Shown in pieces: positions 1-4,229 of a DNA stretch of 5,430 bases (position 1 is its first letter; each line of letters begins with the position of its first letter). Origin of the DNA: an uncultured Steroidobacteraceae bacterium. Its GTDB lineage: Bacteria > Pseudomonadota > Gammaproteobacteria > Steroidobacterales > Steroidobacteraceae. The translations under genes and the position numbers were made by a program. The stretch is from the NCBI GenBank assembly GCA_955652625.1, contig CATPBM010000086.1, forward strand, positions 1 to 5,430. Reading direction: 5' to 3'. The notes beneath the pieces are model-generated. The model was not told the origin of the DNA. It saw only the letters and a list, made by a program, of their open reading frames with translations, and ran no database searches.

Positions 1-767
1 ACTTCGCGCAGGCGCTGGCGCTCGCGGGTCGGCTCGCCGGCGTCCCCGTCACGATAGTCATGCCGTGCGATGCTCCCCAGCGAAAGGTAGAGTTGACGCG
101 TCGCGCGGGCGCGACCGTCGTGCTGACGGACCACGGCAACCGCAACCGCGAAGAGGTTGCCAACGCCCGCGCCCGCGAGATTGCCGATCAGGAAGGCCGC
201 GTCTTTCTCCACCCGTTCGACGACCCCCTCGTCGTCGCCGGCCAGTCGACGCTCATGCGCGAGGTGCAGCTCGACGCCGAGCGCGAAGGGGTTCGATTCG
301 ACTGCATTCTCTGCCCCGTAGGCGGCGGGGGATTGATTGCCGGTACGGCGCTCGCGGAGAAGCATTTCGGCAGCGGCGCGGAGGTAATCGCCGTCGAGCC
401 CGATGCATGCGACGACATGCGTCGCTCGCTGATCTCTCATCGTCGCGAGCACAATGTCGGTAATCCACCGACGATCTGCGATGCCATGCAGGCGTTCACC
501 CCAGGCGCAGTGCCCTTCGAGGCCGCAGCACACCTGGTCTCCCGCGGAATCACCGTCGACGACGACAGCGTGCGCGCTGCAATGCGCATTGCGTTCGAGG
601 AGTTCAAGATCGTACTCGAGCCGAGCGGCGCGATTGCGTTGGCGGCTGCGCTGCATCACAGCGCGGAGTTTGCGAACCGCACCGTCGCCCTGCTGTGCTG
701 TGGTGGCAGCGTATCCGTCGAAGACCTCCTGCGACTCACGGGCAAAGCCGCGGCCGCAGCGCGCTGA
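1..767 (+). CDS. PLP-dependent threonine/serine dehydratase-like enzyme, 5' end missing
   Basis: The reading frame is open from base 3 to a TGA at 765-767, giving 254 codons; the N-terminus lies outside the window. The visible start FAQALALAG fits the segment after the Ser-x-Gly-Asn substrate loop of fold-type II PLP enzymes (GNFxQALA), so the PLP-binding lysine should be upstream and cannot be checked. The tetraglycine phosphate-binding loop, VGGGGL, is encoded at about 318-335. Near the C-terminus are the family segment around RGITVDDDSV and the EPSG motif. The final motif reads CGGSVS where relatives usually have SGGN, so the residue near the pyridine ring is Ser instead of Asn. No ACT regulatory domain follows, which favours a catabolic threonine/serine ammonia-lyase or serine racemase over biosynthetic IlvA. 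The family deaminates or racemises hydroxy-amino acids in the cytoplasm. The internal ATG at base 60 is not the start. Exact substrate is uncertain. Confidence 0.9.
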   Translation, partial: FAQALALAGRLAGVPVTIVMPCDAPQRKVELTRRAGATVVLTDHGNRNREEVANARAREIADQEGRVFLHPFDDPLVVAGQSTLMREVQLDAEREGVRFDCILCPVGGGGLIAGTALAEKHFGSGAEVIAVEPDACDDMRRSLISHRREHNVGNPPTICDAMQAFTPGAVPFEAAAHLVSRGITVDDDSVRAAMRIAFEEFKIVLEPSGAIALAAALHHSAEFANRTVALLCCGGSVSVEDLLRLTGKAAAAAR

Positions 768-800
768 GGTGAGCCATCCGCATCCAAATCAGCCGGTTAA

Positions 801-820
801 CTGCGGTGATGCGCCCGCAG
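801..820 (+). other. Hairpin in the 3' flank of the dehydratase gene
   Basis: CTGCGG (801-806) and CCGCAG (815-820) can pair as a 6-bp stem around an 8-base loop. A longer-range GCCGG (792-796) / CCGGC (830-834) pair could enclose it. No T run follows, so it is not a classical intrinsic terminator. It may be a transcript-end structure or chance in GC-rich DNA. Confidence 0.25.
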
Positions 821-863
821 CGGGGACGGCCGGCAGCGCGTCTCAAGGGTTTTCACTATCAAT

Positions 864-884
864 GTCTGCGCGGCAAGCGCAGAC
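864..884 (+). other. Perfect 8-bp hairpin upstream of the 941 gene
   Basis: GTCTGCGC (864-871) and GCGCAGAC (877-884) are perfect inverted repeats around the loop GGCAA. The hairpin lies 56 bases before the start codon at 941 and about 100 bases after the dehydratase stop. No T tract follows. It could be a Rho-dependent or processing-related 3' end of the upstream message, an element in the leader of the next gene, or a protein-binding dyad. The structure is plain in the sequence; its role is not. Confidence 0.4.
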
Positions 885-940
885 TGCACCTCGTTGCTGC
901 GCGTTGAGGCGACTCGTCCCTGCGCTCACATGGAGAAGCC

Positions 941-1270
941 ATGAATTCGATGCCCTGGCTGCTTGCGAATGAGACTGCATCCCGTCCCAGTTCAACTGAG
1001 CTCATCCAGACTCATCGCGCACGCATCGCGATCGAGGAAGCCGAACGCGCGCAGCACCGGCGCGACGAGCTGGCGGCGCAGTGCTCGGATCGGAATCCCC
1101 CAGACGTGCGCATTCGTATCTGGGAAAAATTGCATGGGCTGCGCCTGCCATCCGCCTCAGCGCATCCGATTCTCGATGTAATCGCACTGGGCACGCGACT
1201 GACTCTGGTGGAGGTGCGGGAAGAGCAGCACGCCCGACAGGCGCGACTCGCGGCACAGACCCGTAAATAG
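941..1270 (+). CDS. Small soluble hypothetical protein (109 aa)
   Basis: ATG at 941 is preceded by GGAG at 932-935 with five bases between, a good ribosome binding site, and the frame ends at TAG 1268-1270. The product has no signal peptide or membrane segment. Residues 1-20 look flexible. Residues 21-47 are a charged, Ala/Glu/Arg-rich helix able to form a short coiled coil. Residues 54-85 (IRIWEKLHGLRLPSASAHPI, then LDVIALGTRLTL) form the likely folded core, with aromatic and hydrophobic residues spaced as in a small helical domain. The tail is again charged helix. I recall similar short uncharacterised proteins in gammaproteobacteria but know no function. It stands alone between two spacers, so neighbours give no clue. 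The good SD and patterned hydrophobicity make it a likely real gene. Confidence 0.7.
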   Translation: MNSMPWLLANETASRPSSTELIQTHRARIAIEEAERAQHRRDELAAQCSDRNPPDVRIRIWEKLHGLRLPSASAHPILDVIALGTRLTLVEVREEQHARQARLAAQTRK

Positions 1271-1458
1271 AGAAACCCCAACATCGAAGCGCCCGATGGG
1301 ATAGACTGACAACGGTTCGTGAATTTCCGCCTTGTCTGCCCTTGGCCTGCGCCCGATCTGGTGCGCCTAGCTGGCCAAAGACCGCCACCCCAGAAATCTC
1401 CGTGACCAGGAGGCAGGAGCCCCTGCCATTCTCATTTATCTTTTGCGAGTACTCTGAA
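1271..1458 (+). other. Gene-free leader/spacer before the RRM gene
   Basis: These 188 bases hold no convincing gene. A weak dyad, CATCG (1282-1286) and CGATG (1294-1298), just after the upstream stop could mark the end of that transcript, but no T run follows. The second half has a GC-rich hairpin, an AGGAGG and a T-rich tract close to the RRM start, entered separately. The RRM frame stays open through part of this stretch (TTG at 1342, GTG at 1402), but the encoded residues do not look like any part of an RRM. Confidence 0.4.
1408..1444 (+). promoter_or_regulatory. RRM leader element: AGGAGG partly inside a hairpin, then a T-rich tract
   Basis: A perfect Shine-Dalgarno core, AGGAGG, sits at 1408-1413. 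Its last two bases enter a 6-bp stem GGCAGG (1412-1417) / CCTGCC (1422-1427) with a four-base loop. A T-rich tract follows at 1429-1444. No ATG, GTG or TTG lies 5-10 bases after the AGGAGG; the GTG start I favour is 45 bases away. The arrangement could be a structured leader that controls ribosome access, an attenuator-like hairpin (stem plus T-rich run), or the SD of a non-canonical start such as the in-frame CTG at 1423. RNA-binding protein genes are often controlled through structured leaders. The role here is inference. Confidence 0.3.
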
Positions 1459-1740
1459 GTGACCAAACTCTACGTCGGAAATCTGCCCTTTACTGCAACC
1501 GAAGACGCCGTGCGAACCCTGTTTACCGCGCACGGAACTGTCGAGAAAGTCTCCCTCATCACCGATCGCGATACCGGCCGCCCGCGCGGCTTCGGCTTCG
1601 TCGAGATGTCGAATGCTGATGCGTCGCGCGCGATGCAGGCGCTCAACGGAAAGGATTTTGACGGCCGCCCGCTCAAGGTCAACGAGGCGCAGGACAAGGA
1701 CCGCGCCGGCGGCGGAAATGGCGGAGCGCGGCGCTACTGA
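1459..1740 (+). CDS. Single-RRM RNA-binding protein
   Basis: The product is one RNA recognition motif plus a short tail, 93 residues if GTG 1459 is the start. RNP2 is LYVGNL (residues 4-9) and RNP1 is RGFGFVEM (43-50); the two central-strand aromatics that stack on RNA bases are Tyr5 and Phe47, with Phe45 beside them. The beta-alpha-beta-beta-alpha-beta order is complete by about residue 76. The tail (78-93) is a brief Gly/Arg stretch ending ARRY. This is the usual build of bacterial and cyanobacterial Rbp-type proteins, which bind single-stranded RNA in the cytoplasm and are often linked to cold adaptation or mRNA localisation. GTG 1459 is chosen because MTKLYVGNLPF is the family's normal N-terminus. 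Its SD is weak (GAG at 1447-1449), and in-frame GTG 1402 or TTG 1342 would add residues unlike the family. A strong hairpin follows, so the gene is probably monocistronic. Confidence 0.92.
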   Translation: MTKLYVGNLPFTATEDAVRTLFTAHGTVEKVSLITDRDTGRPRGFGFVEMSNADASRAMQALNGKDFDGRPLKVNEAQDKDRAGGGNGGARRY

Positions 1741-1752
1741 CACGCGTGACTC

Positions 1753-1785
1753 TCGGGTTCCGGTCGGTGGCCGAGCGGAACCCGA
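1753..1785 (+). terminator. Strong hairpin after the RRM gene, probable terminator
   Basis: TCGGGTTCCG (1753-1762) pairs perfectly with CGGAACCCGA (1776-1785) over 10 bp. After one G-G mismatch, TCGG (1764-1767) pairs with CCGA (1771-1774) around a three-base loop. The hairpin starts 13 bases after the RRM stop. The run after it (TCATTCCC) is only slightly T-rich, so termination may be partial or the hairpin may protect the 3' end. Its position argues against the GTG at 1746 as start of the next gene. Confidence 0.6.
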
Positions 1786-1817
1786 TCATTCCCGTGCGGG
1801 CGACCGCGGAACCACGC

Positions 1818-2270
1818 ATGAGTGACTACGAATTCACGATGTCGCTCCGTATCCGGCATCCCAATGCCAAGCCCGCCGAGATCACACGCATCCTCGGCAT
1901 CGAGCCGCAGCATACGTGGCGCGCAGGTGATGTGCGGCACGACTCGGCAGGGGGCGAGCTGGCTGGAACATATCGGGAGAGTTACTGGATGGGCCGTCTC
2001 ATGGCCGAGCCCCAACTCGCGGCGGATCACGTCGGAGTAGAGAGCGTGATTCTTCGCACCCTGGCGCAACTGCGCAAATCGAGCGGTTTTCTCGAGATGC
2101 TCAAGGAAGAAGGCAGCGTGGCCGAGCTCCACGTGAGTATTTTTGCGCGCGAAGAATTCCGTCTCGAGTTCCTTGCGGAATCGCTCGGGCTGCTGGGACG
2201 CCTTGGGCTGGGTATCGCGCTCGAAATCAAGCCGCACCCCCATGAGAGGGCCGCGATCGCGCCCCACTGA
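1818..2270 (+). CDS. DUF4279 domain-containing protein
   Basis: This is a 150-residue soluble protein if ATG 1818 is used. The in-frame GTG at 1746 would translate through the RRM terminator hairpin, and the family pattern begins only at YEFTMSLRIRHP (residues 4-15), so 1818 is preferred although its SD is poor. Family-like features in order are: the first strand ending RIRHP; a helix PAEITRILGIEP (19-30); TWRAGD (33-38); GTYRESYW (50-57); a long amphipathic helix about 69-97; a strand AELHVSIFA (102-110); and a last helix/strand 114-138. These match my memory of DUF4279, whose function is unknown. The similarity is recalled, not searched. The stop lies one base before the next gene's ATG, so the two are probably translated from one message. 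No signal peptide or membrane segment is seen. Confidence 0.8.
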   Translation: MSDYEFTMSLRIRHPNAKPAEITRILGIEPQHTWRAGDVRHDSAGGELAGTYRESYWMGRLMAEPQLAADHVGVESVILRTLAQLRKSSGFLEMLKEEGSVAELHVSIFAREEFRLEFLAESLGLLGRLGLGIALEIKPHPHERAAIAPH

Positions 2271-2271
2271 C

Positions 2272-2712
2272 ATGCCTCCGCAACCACGCCAGAAGCTCTC
2301 GGCATTTCGCGAGCGAAAAGAGCGATTCCGGAAAGCTCGCGACGGCACCCAAACCCTTCGCAGTGCGTTCCCCGACGCGACGCTGGTGAACGTACACTTG
2401 CTGTTCCTGCCGGAATCCGCGCCGCCGCACGCCGCCCAGTCCTTCGTCATGTACCCCGCGGCCCGGGCGTTCTTCCAATACCCATGCCCGTACGGAGACT
2501 GCGATGGGGTATACGAGCTCGGCGCAGCGGCAACTCAGGCGCTGGCGCGCGAGAACTCCGGTGTTTCCGGGACTCTCGAGTGTAGCGGCGTCCGCTCCCG
2601 CGATGGCCTGCAGCGGCAACCGTGCGGGTTGGGTGTGCGCTATGCGATCACGGCACGGCACGGGCCGCAGCACGCTTCCTCGGGGACAGGGGTCGCCGCA
2701 AAGCCGTTGTGA
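2272..2712 (+). CDS. Four-cysteine hypothetical protein with CPYGDC motif
   Basis: ATG 2272 begins one base after the TGA of the DUF4279 gene, and the frame ends at TGA 2710-2712, giving 146 residues. No separate strong SD is seen, so translation is probably coupled. Residues 1-30 are basic and probably helical or flexible. A hydrophobic strand VNVHLLFLPE (39-48) is followed by YPAARAFFQYPCPYGDCDGVYEL (61-83, motif at 72-77), then SGTLEC (99-104) and QPCGL (116-120). The cysteines are at 72, 77, 104 and 118 (C-x4-C-x26-C-x13-C), a spacing that would suit a metal site of the zinc-ribbon kind or two disulphides. With no export signal, metal binding is likelier. I recall similar uncharacterised proteins with the CPYGDC and PCGL motifs but no known role. 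The C-terminus (130-146) looks disordered. Confidence 0.75.
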   Translation: MPPQPRQKLSAFRERKERFRKARDGTQTLRSAFPDATLVNVHLLFLPESAPPHAAQSFVMYPAARAFFQYPCPYGDCDGVYELGAAATQALARENSGVSGTLECSGVRSRDGLQRQPCGLGVRYAITARHGPQHASSGTGVAAKPL

Positions 2713-2757
2713 GCAGATTGCCGGCGCCCACGCCTTCCTGCGTGCGCGAACGGACAG

Positions 2758-2763
2758 AAGGCG
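2758..2763 (+). promoter_or_regulatory. Ribosome binding site deciding the start at 2768
   Basis: AAGGCG ends four bases before the ATG at 2768, and its AAGG core sits six bases away, a normal spacing. The alternative in-frame ATG at 2795 has no SD-like sequence at a usable distance (AGG at 2779-2781 is 13 bases off). This favours 2768. Confidence 0.5.
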
Positions 2764-2767
2764 AGAC

Positions 2768-3082
2768 ATGACTCGTGCAGGCTTACGCCACATCATGAGC
2801 ACCGCTATCCCACTCTCAGCTCCCGAAGAGGTGTTCTACGTCGTTCAAACCACAGGCCAGTTCGGCCGACGCGCACACCGCGTGTCGTCCGTCCTGTTCG
2901 AGACGCGCTTCCACGCGAGCGCAAAGCTCGGTCGCCTCAGGGCCGAGAATCCCGGCCGCGAGTACGACATCTGGAGCAGTACGACGTACGTCGAGCCGTC
3001 CACGTGGTCGTATCCAGTGATGCTGGCAAACGGCACGATGGTGCTTTCAGACGCCAGCGAAAGTCGCGAAGTCGAGCTCTGA
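2768..3082 (+). CDS. Small soluble hypothetical protein (104 aa)
   Basis: The frame runs from ATG 2768, chosen for its SD, to TGA 3080-3082; ATG 2795 would give 95 residues beginning MSTAIPLSAPEE. The core starts at EEVFYVVQTTG (20-30), a strand-like segment. A helix about 40-60 (SVLFETRFHASAKLGRLRAE) follows, then NPGREYDIWSSTTYVEP (61-77) and a last strand pair around YPVMLANGTMVL (82-93). The build is a small alpha/beta fold of strand, helix and strands, with conserved-looking aromatics (Tyr24, Tyr66, Trp69, Tyr74, Trp80). There is no signal peptide or membrane segment. I do not recognise a named family, though short proteins with the YDIWxSTTYxEP pattern feel familiar. It starts 55 bases after the four-cysteine gene and could be the last member of that transcript. 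Confidence 0.65.
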   Translation: MTRAGLRHIMSTAIPLSAPEEVFYVVQTTGQFGRRAHRVSSVLFETRFHASAKLGRLRAENPGREYDIWSSTTYVEPSTWSYPVMLANGTMVLSDASESREVEL

Positions 3083-3160
3083 AGCGCCGAATGACGGCAC
3101 CGAGCTTCCGACAACGACGGATGCAAAATCAGTAAGTTACCCGCCGGACCTCCCTGGCAT

Positions 3161-3179
3161 AACTCCGTCTTGCAGAGTA
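3161..3179 (+). promoter_or_regulatory. Candidate operator upstream of the membrane protein-regulator operon
   Basis: The interrupted dyad AACTCCG (3161-3167), five bases, CAGAGTA (3173-3179) matches itself at 5 of 7 paired positions. The right arm is identical to that of the dyad before the prenyltransferase gene, and the spacing is the same. The wider match between the two sites is TGCAGAGTACT. The site ends at the edge of a possible -35 hexamer, as expected for a repressor site. The likely ligand is the winged-helix protein encoded at 3797; this is inference. Confidence 0.5.
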
Positions 3180-3180
3180 C

Positions 3181-3210
3181 TTGACGACGCACTGTCTGCG
3201 TCGTTATCTT
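3181..3210 (+). promoter_or_regulatory. Possible sigma70-type promoter with a hairpin in the spacer
   Basis: TTGACG (3181-3186, 5 of 6 to consensus) and TATCTT (3205-3210, 4 of 6) are 18 bases apart. If used, transcription would begin at or very near the ATG at 3217, giving an almost leaderless message. The same stretch holds a perfect 8-bp inverted repeat, ACGACGCA (3184-3191) / TGCGTCGT (3197-3204) with a five-base loop. The dyad could be a second protein site, or an RNA hairpin if the real promoter is further upstream. Both readings are guesses from sequence shape. Confidence 0.35.
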
Positions 3211-3216
3211 TCGATC

Positions 3217-3807
3217 ATGAGATCGCCTTCAGCCGTCGCGCTTGACGCGCACGCCGCGGCCACGCTGCGATACATCCGCGCCTCGATGGACGCGGCGGGG
3301 ACGGTCGCGGTGTCCGGCTCCGCGGGCGTGGCCATGGGAGTGATTGGTCTGCTCGCTGCCACTCTCGCGTCCACGGGTTCGTTACGACCGCACTGGCTCG
3401 CCGTTTGGTTGTTTGCGGCGGCCCTGGCTTGCTCGGTCGGCGGCGTGCTCATGGCTCGCCAAGCGTCACTGCAGGGATTTACCCTCTTCGGCGCCCCGGT
3501 TCGTAAGTTCATCCTTTGCCTGGCGCCGGGATTGTTTGCTGGCGCGGCGATGACTTTCGTCCACTGGCAGGAAAATAACTTACATGCCATCCCGGCTACC
3601 TGGCTGTTGCTCTATGGATGCGCGCTGATTTCGACGAGCGCTCCAACGACAAGAATGGTCGGGATCCTCGGCAGCCTGTTCGCGCTGCTGGGCCTGATCA
3701 CATTTTGCCTTCCCGAGAGCTTGCAGACTGTGGCCCTGGGGGCCGGATTTGGCGGTTTGCATCTCGTTTTCGGCGTCATGATCAGGCGGAAGAGCCGTGT
3801 CAGCTAA
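3217..3807 (+). CDS. Six-TM membrane protein, first gene of the regulated cassette
   Basis: ATG 3217 gives 196 residues. The in-frame TTG at 3181 is less likely because it lies in the probable promoter, and the family pattern starts at DAHAAATLRYIRASMDAAG (10-28). That N-terminal cytoplasmic helix is followed by hydrophobic spans at roughly 35-51, 58-79, 97-114, 125-140, 147-163 and 170-189, and a basic tail RRKSR. I recall membrane proteins beginning DAHAxATLRYIRxxMERA encoded just before a small winged-helix regulator in several phyla; their function is unknown. Here the stop overlaps the regulator's GTG by 11 bases, so the two are co-translated. The location is the inner membrane. It could sense the membrane state and signal to the regulator, but the sequence shows no known sensory motif. 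No clear SD precedes the ATG. Confidence 0.8.
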   Translation: MRSPSAVALDAHAAATLRYIRASMDAAGTVAVSGSAGVAMGVIGLLAATLASTGSLRPHWLAVWLFAAALACSVGGVLMARQASLQGFTLFGAPVRKFILCLAPGLFAGAAMTFVHWQENNLHAIPATWLLLYGCALISTSAPTTRMVGILGSLFALLGLITFCLPESLQTVALGAGFGGLHLVFGVMIRRKSRVS

Positions 3808-4189
3808 ATCTGGCGCGCGTCCACGTCCGCAAGCACGGACCCCCAATCGCGCCCGCAGGCCTGCCCTCGTGCCCAGCGCTTCCAAAACCCACGCCGATTC
3901 CAGATTTGATCGGCTGGTCTATGAGCGAGTGCGCCTCGGGATGATGAGCGCCCTGGCGGTCCGGGATGAGCTGACGTTCAGCGAGCTGAAGACGCTTTTT
4001 GACGTGAGCGACGGGAATCTGAGTGCTCACGCGCGCAAGCTGGAGGACGCCGGGTACGTGACCTGCACGAAGTCCTTTGACGGCCGTCGTCCAAAATCGG
4101 TCTATCGTCTGACTGCCGCAGGACGTGCTGCGCTTAACCGTTACCTCGACCACGTGGAGGCCGTCATCAAGGCCACCCGCACTGCGTAA
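3797..4189 (+). CDS. Winged-helix DNA-binding transcriptional regulator (MarR/PadR-like)
   Basis: GTG 3797 is preceded by AGGCGGA (3784-3790) and lies inside the end of the membrane-protein gene. The product has 130 residues. Residues 1-36 are Arg/Pro/Ala-rich and probably disordered, an extension that could add non-specific DNA contact. The winged helix covers about 37-122: helix DRLVYERVRLGMMSALAV; ELTFSELKTLFDVSDGNLSA (58-77), holding the second helix and the start of the recognition helix; HARKLEDAGYVTC (78-90); the wing KSFDGRRPKSVYRLT; and the terminal helix AAGRAALNRYLDHVEAVI (107-124), which should form the dimer. This matches the compact HTH family of the 'winged helix DNA-binding domain' type. 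No ligand domain is present. Two dyads of equal geometry flank its operon, so I infer autoregulation plus control of the prenyltransferase gene. The start could also be further downstream, dropping the basic tail. Confidence 0.88.
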   Translation: MSAKSGARPRPQARTPNRARRPALVPSASKTHADSRFDRLVYERVRLGMMSALAVRDELTFSELKTLFDVSDGNLSAHARKLEDAGYVTCTKSFDGRRPKSVYRLTAAGRAALNRYLDHVEAVIKATRTA

Positions 4190-4204
4190 TTTTCTTTGCT
4201 CATC

Positions 4205-4223
4205 TACTTTGTAATGCAGAGTA
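4205..4223 (+). promoter_or_regulatory. Candidate operator immediately before the prenyltransferase gene
   Basis: TACTTTG (4205-4211), five bases, CAGAGTA (4217-4223) pairs at 6 of 7 positions. The right arm and spacing equal those of the site at 3161-3179. A TGTAAT (4210-4215; 5 of 6 to a -10 hexamer) lies inside the dyad, although no good -35 is seen. Bound protein would cover the promoter and the region only six bases before the ATG at 4230. Confidence 0.6.
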
Positions 4224-4229
4224 CTCTAT

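Noticed and set aside
454..972. Plus-strand frame running through the dehydratase end and the spacer
   Set aside because: Most of it is out of frame with a clearly real enzyme, and its product is Ser/Arg/Ala-rich shadow sequence.
1433..1451. Third copy of the regulator operator before the RRM gene
   Set aside because: Only the GAGTACTCT word matches. The left arm pairs at 2 of 7 positions, so the dyad that defines the other two sites is missing.
1002..1466. Minus-strand open frame of 154 codons
   Set aside because: It covers the 941 gene and the RRM leader in antisense. The product is low in pattern and rich in Arg/Ala/Pro, with no SD worth noting.
1766..1778. GGTGGCCGAGCGG resembles the D-arm region of tRNA-Ser/Leu
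   Set aside because: No acceptor stem, anticodon arm or T-arm can be built around it, and the bases are fully used by the 1753-1785 hairpin. It is not a tRNA, and there is no sign of an integration site duplicate.
1746..1817. Extended GTG start for the DUF4279 protein
   Set aside because: It would place the translated 5' end in the RRM terminator hairpin, and the family pattern begins only after ATG 1818.
1734..2450. Long open frame on the minus strand (238 codons)
   Set aside because: It is antisense to the DUF4279 and four-cysteine genes. Its product is Arg/Gly-rich with no domain pattern, as expected for a shadow in GC-rich DNA.
2227..2802. Minus-strand open frame of 191 codons
   Set aside because: It is antisense to the four-cysteine gene. 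The motif-bearing, SD-supported reading is on the plus strand.
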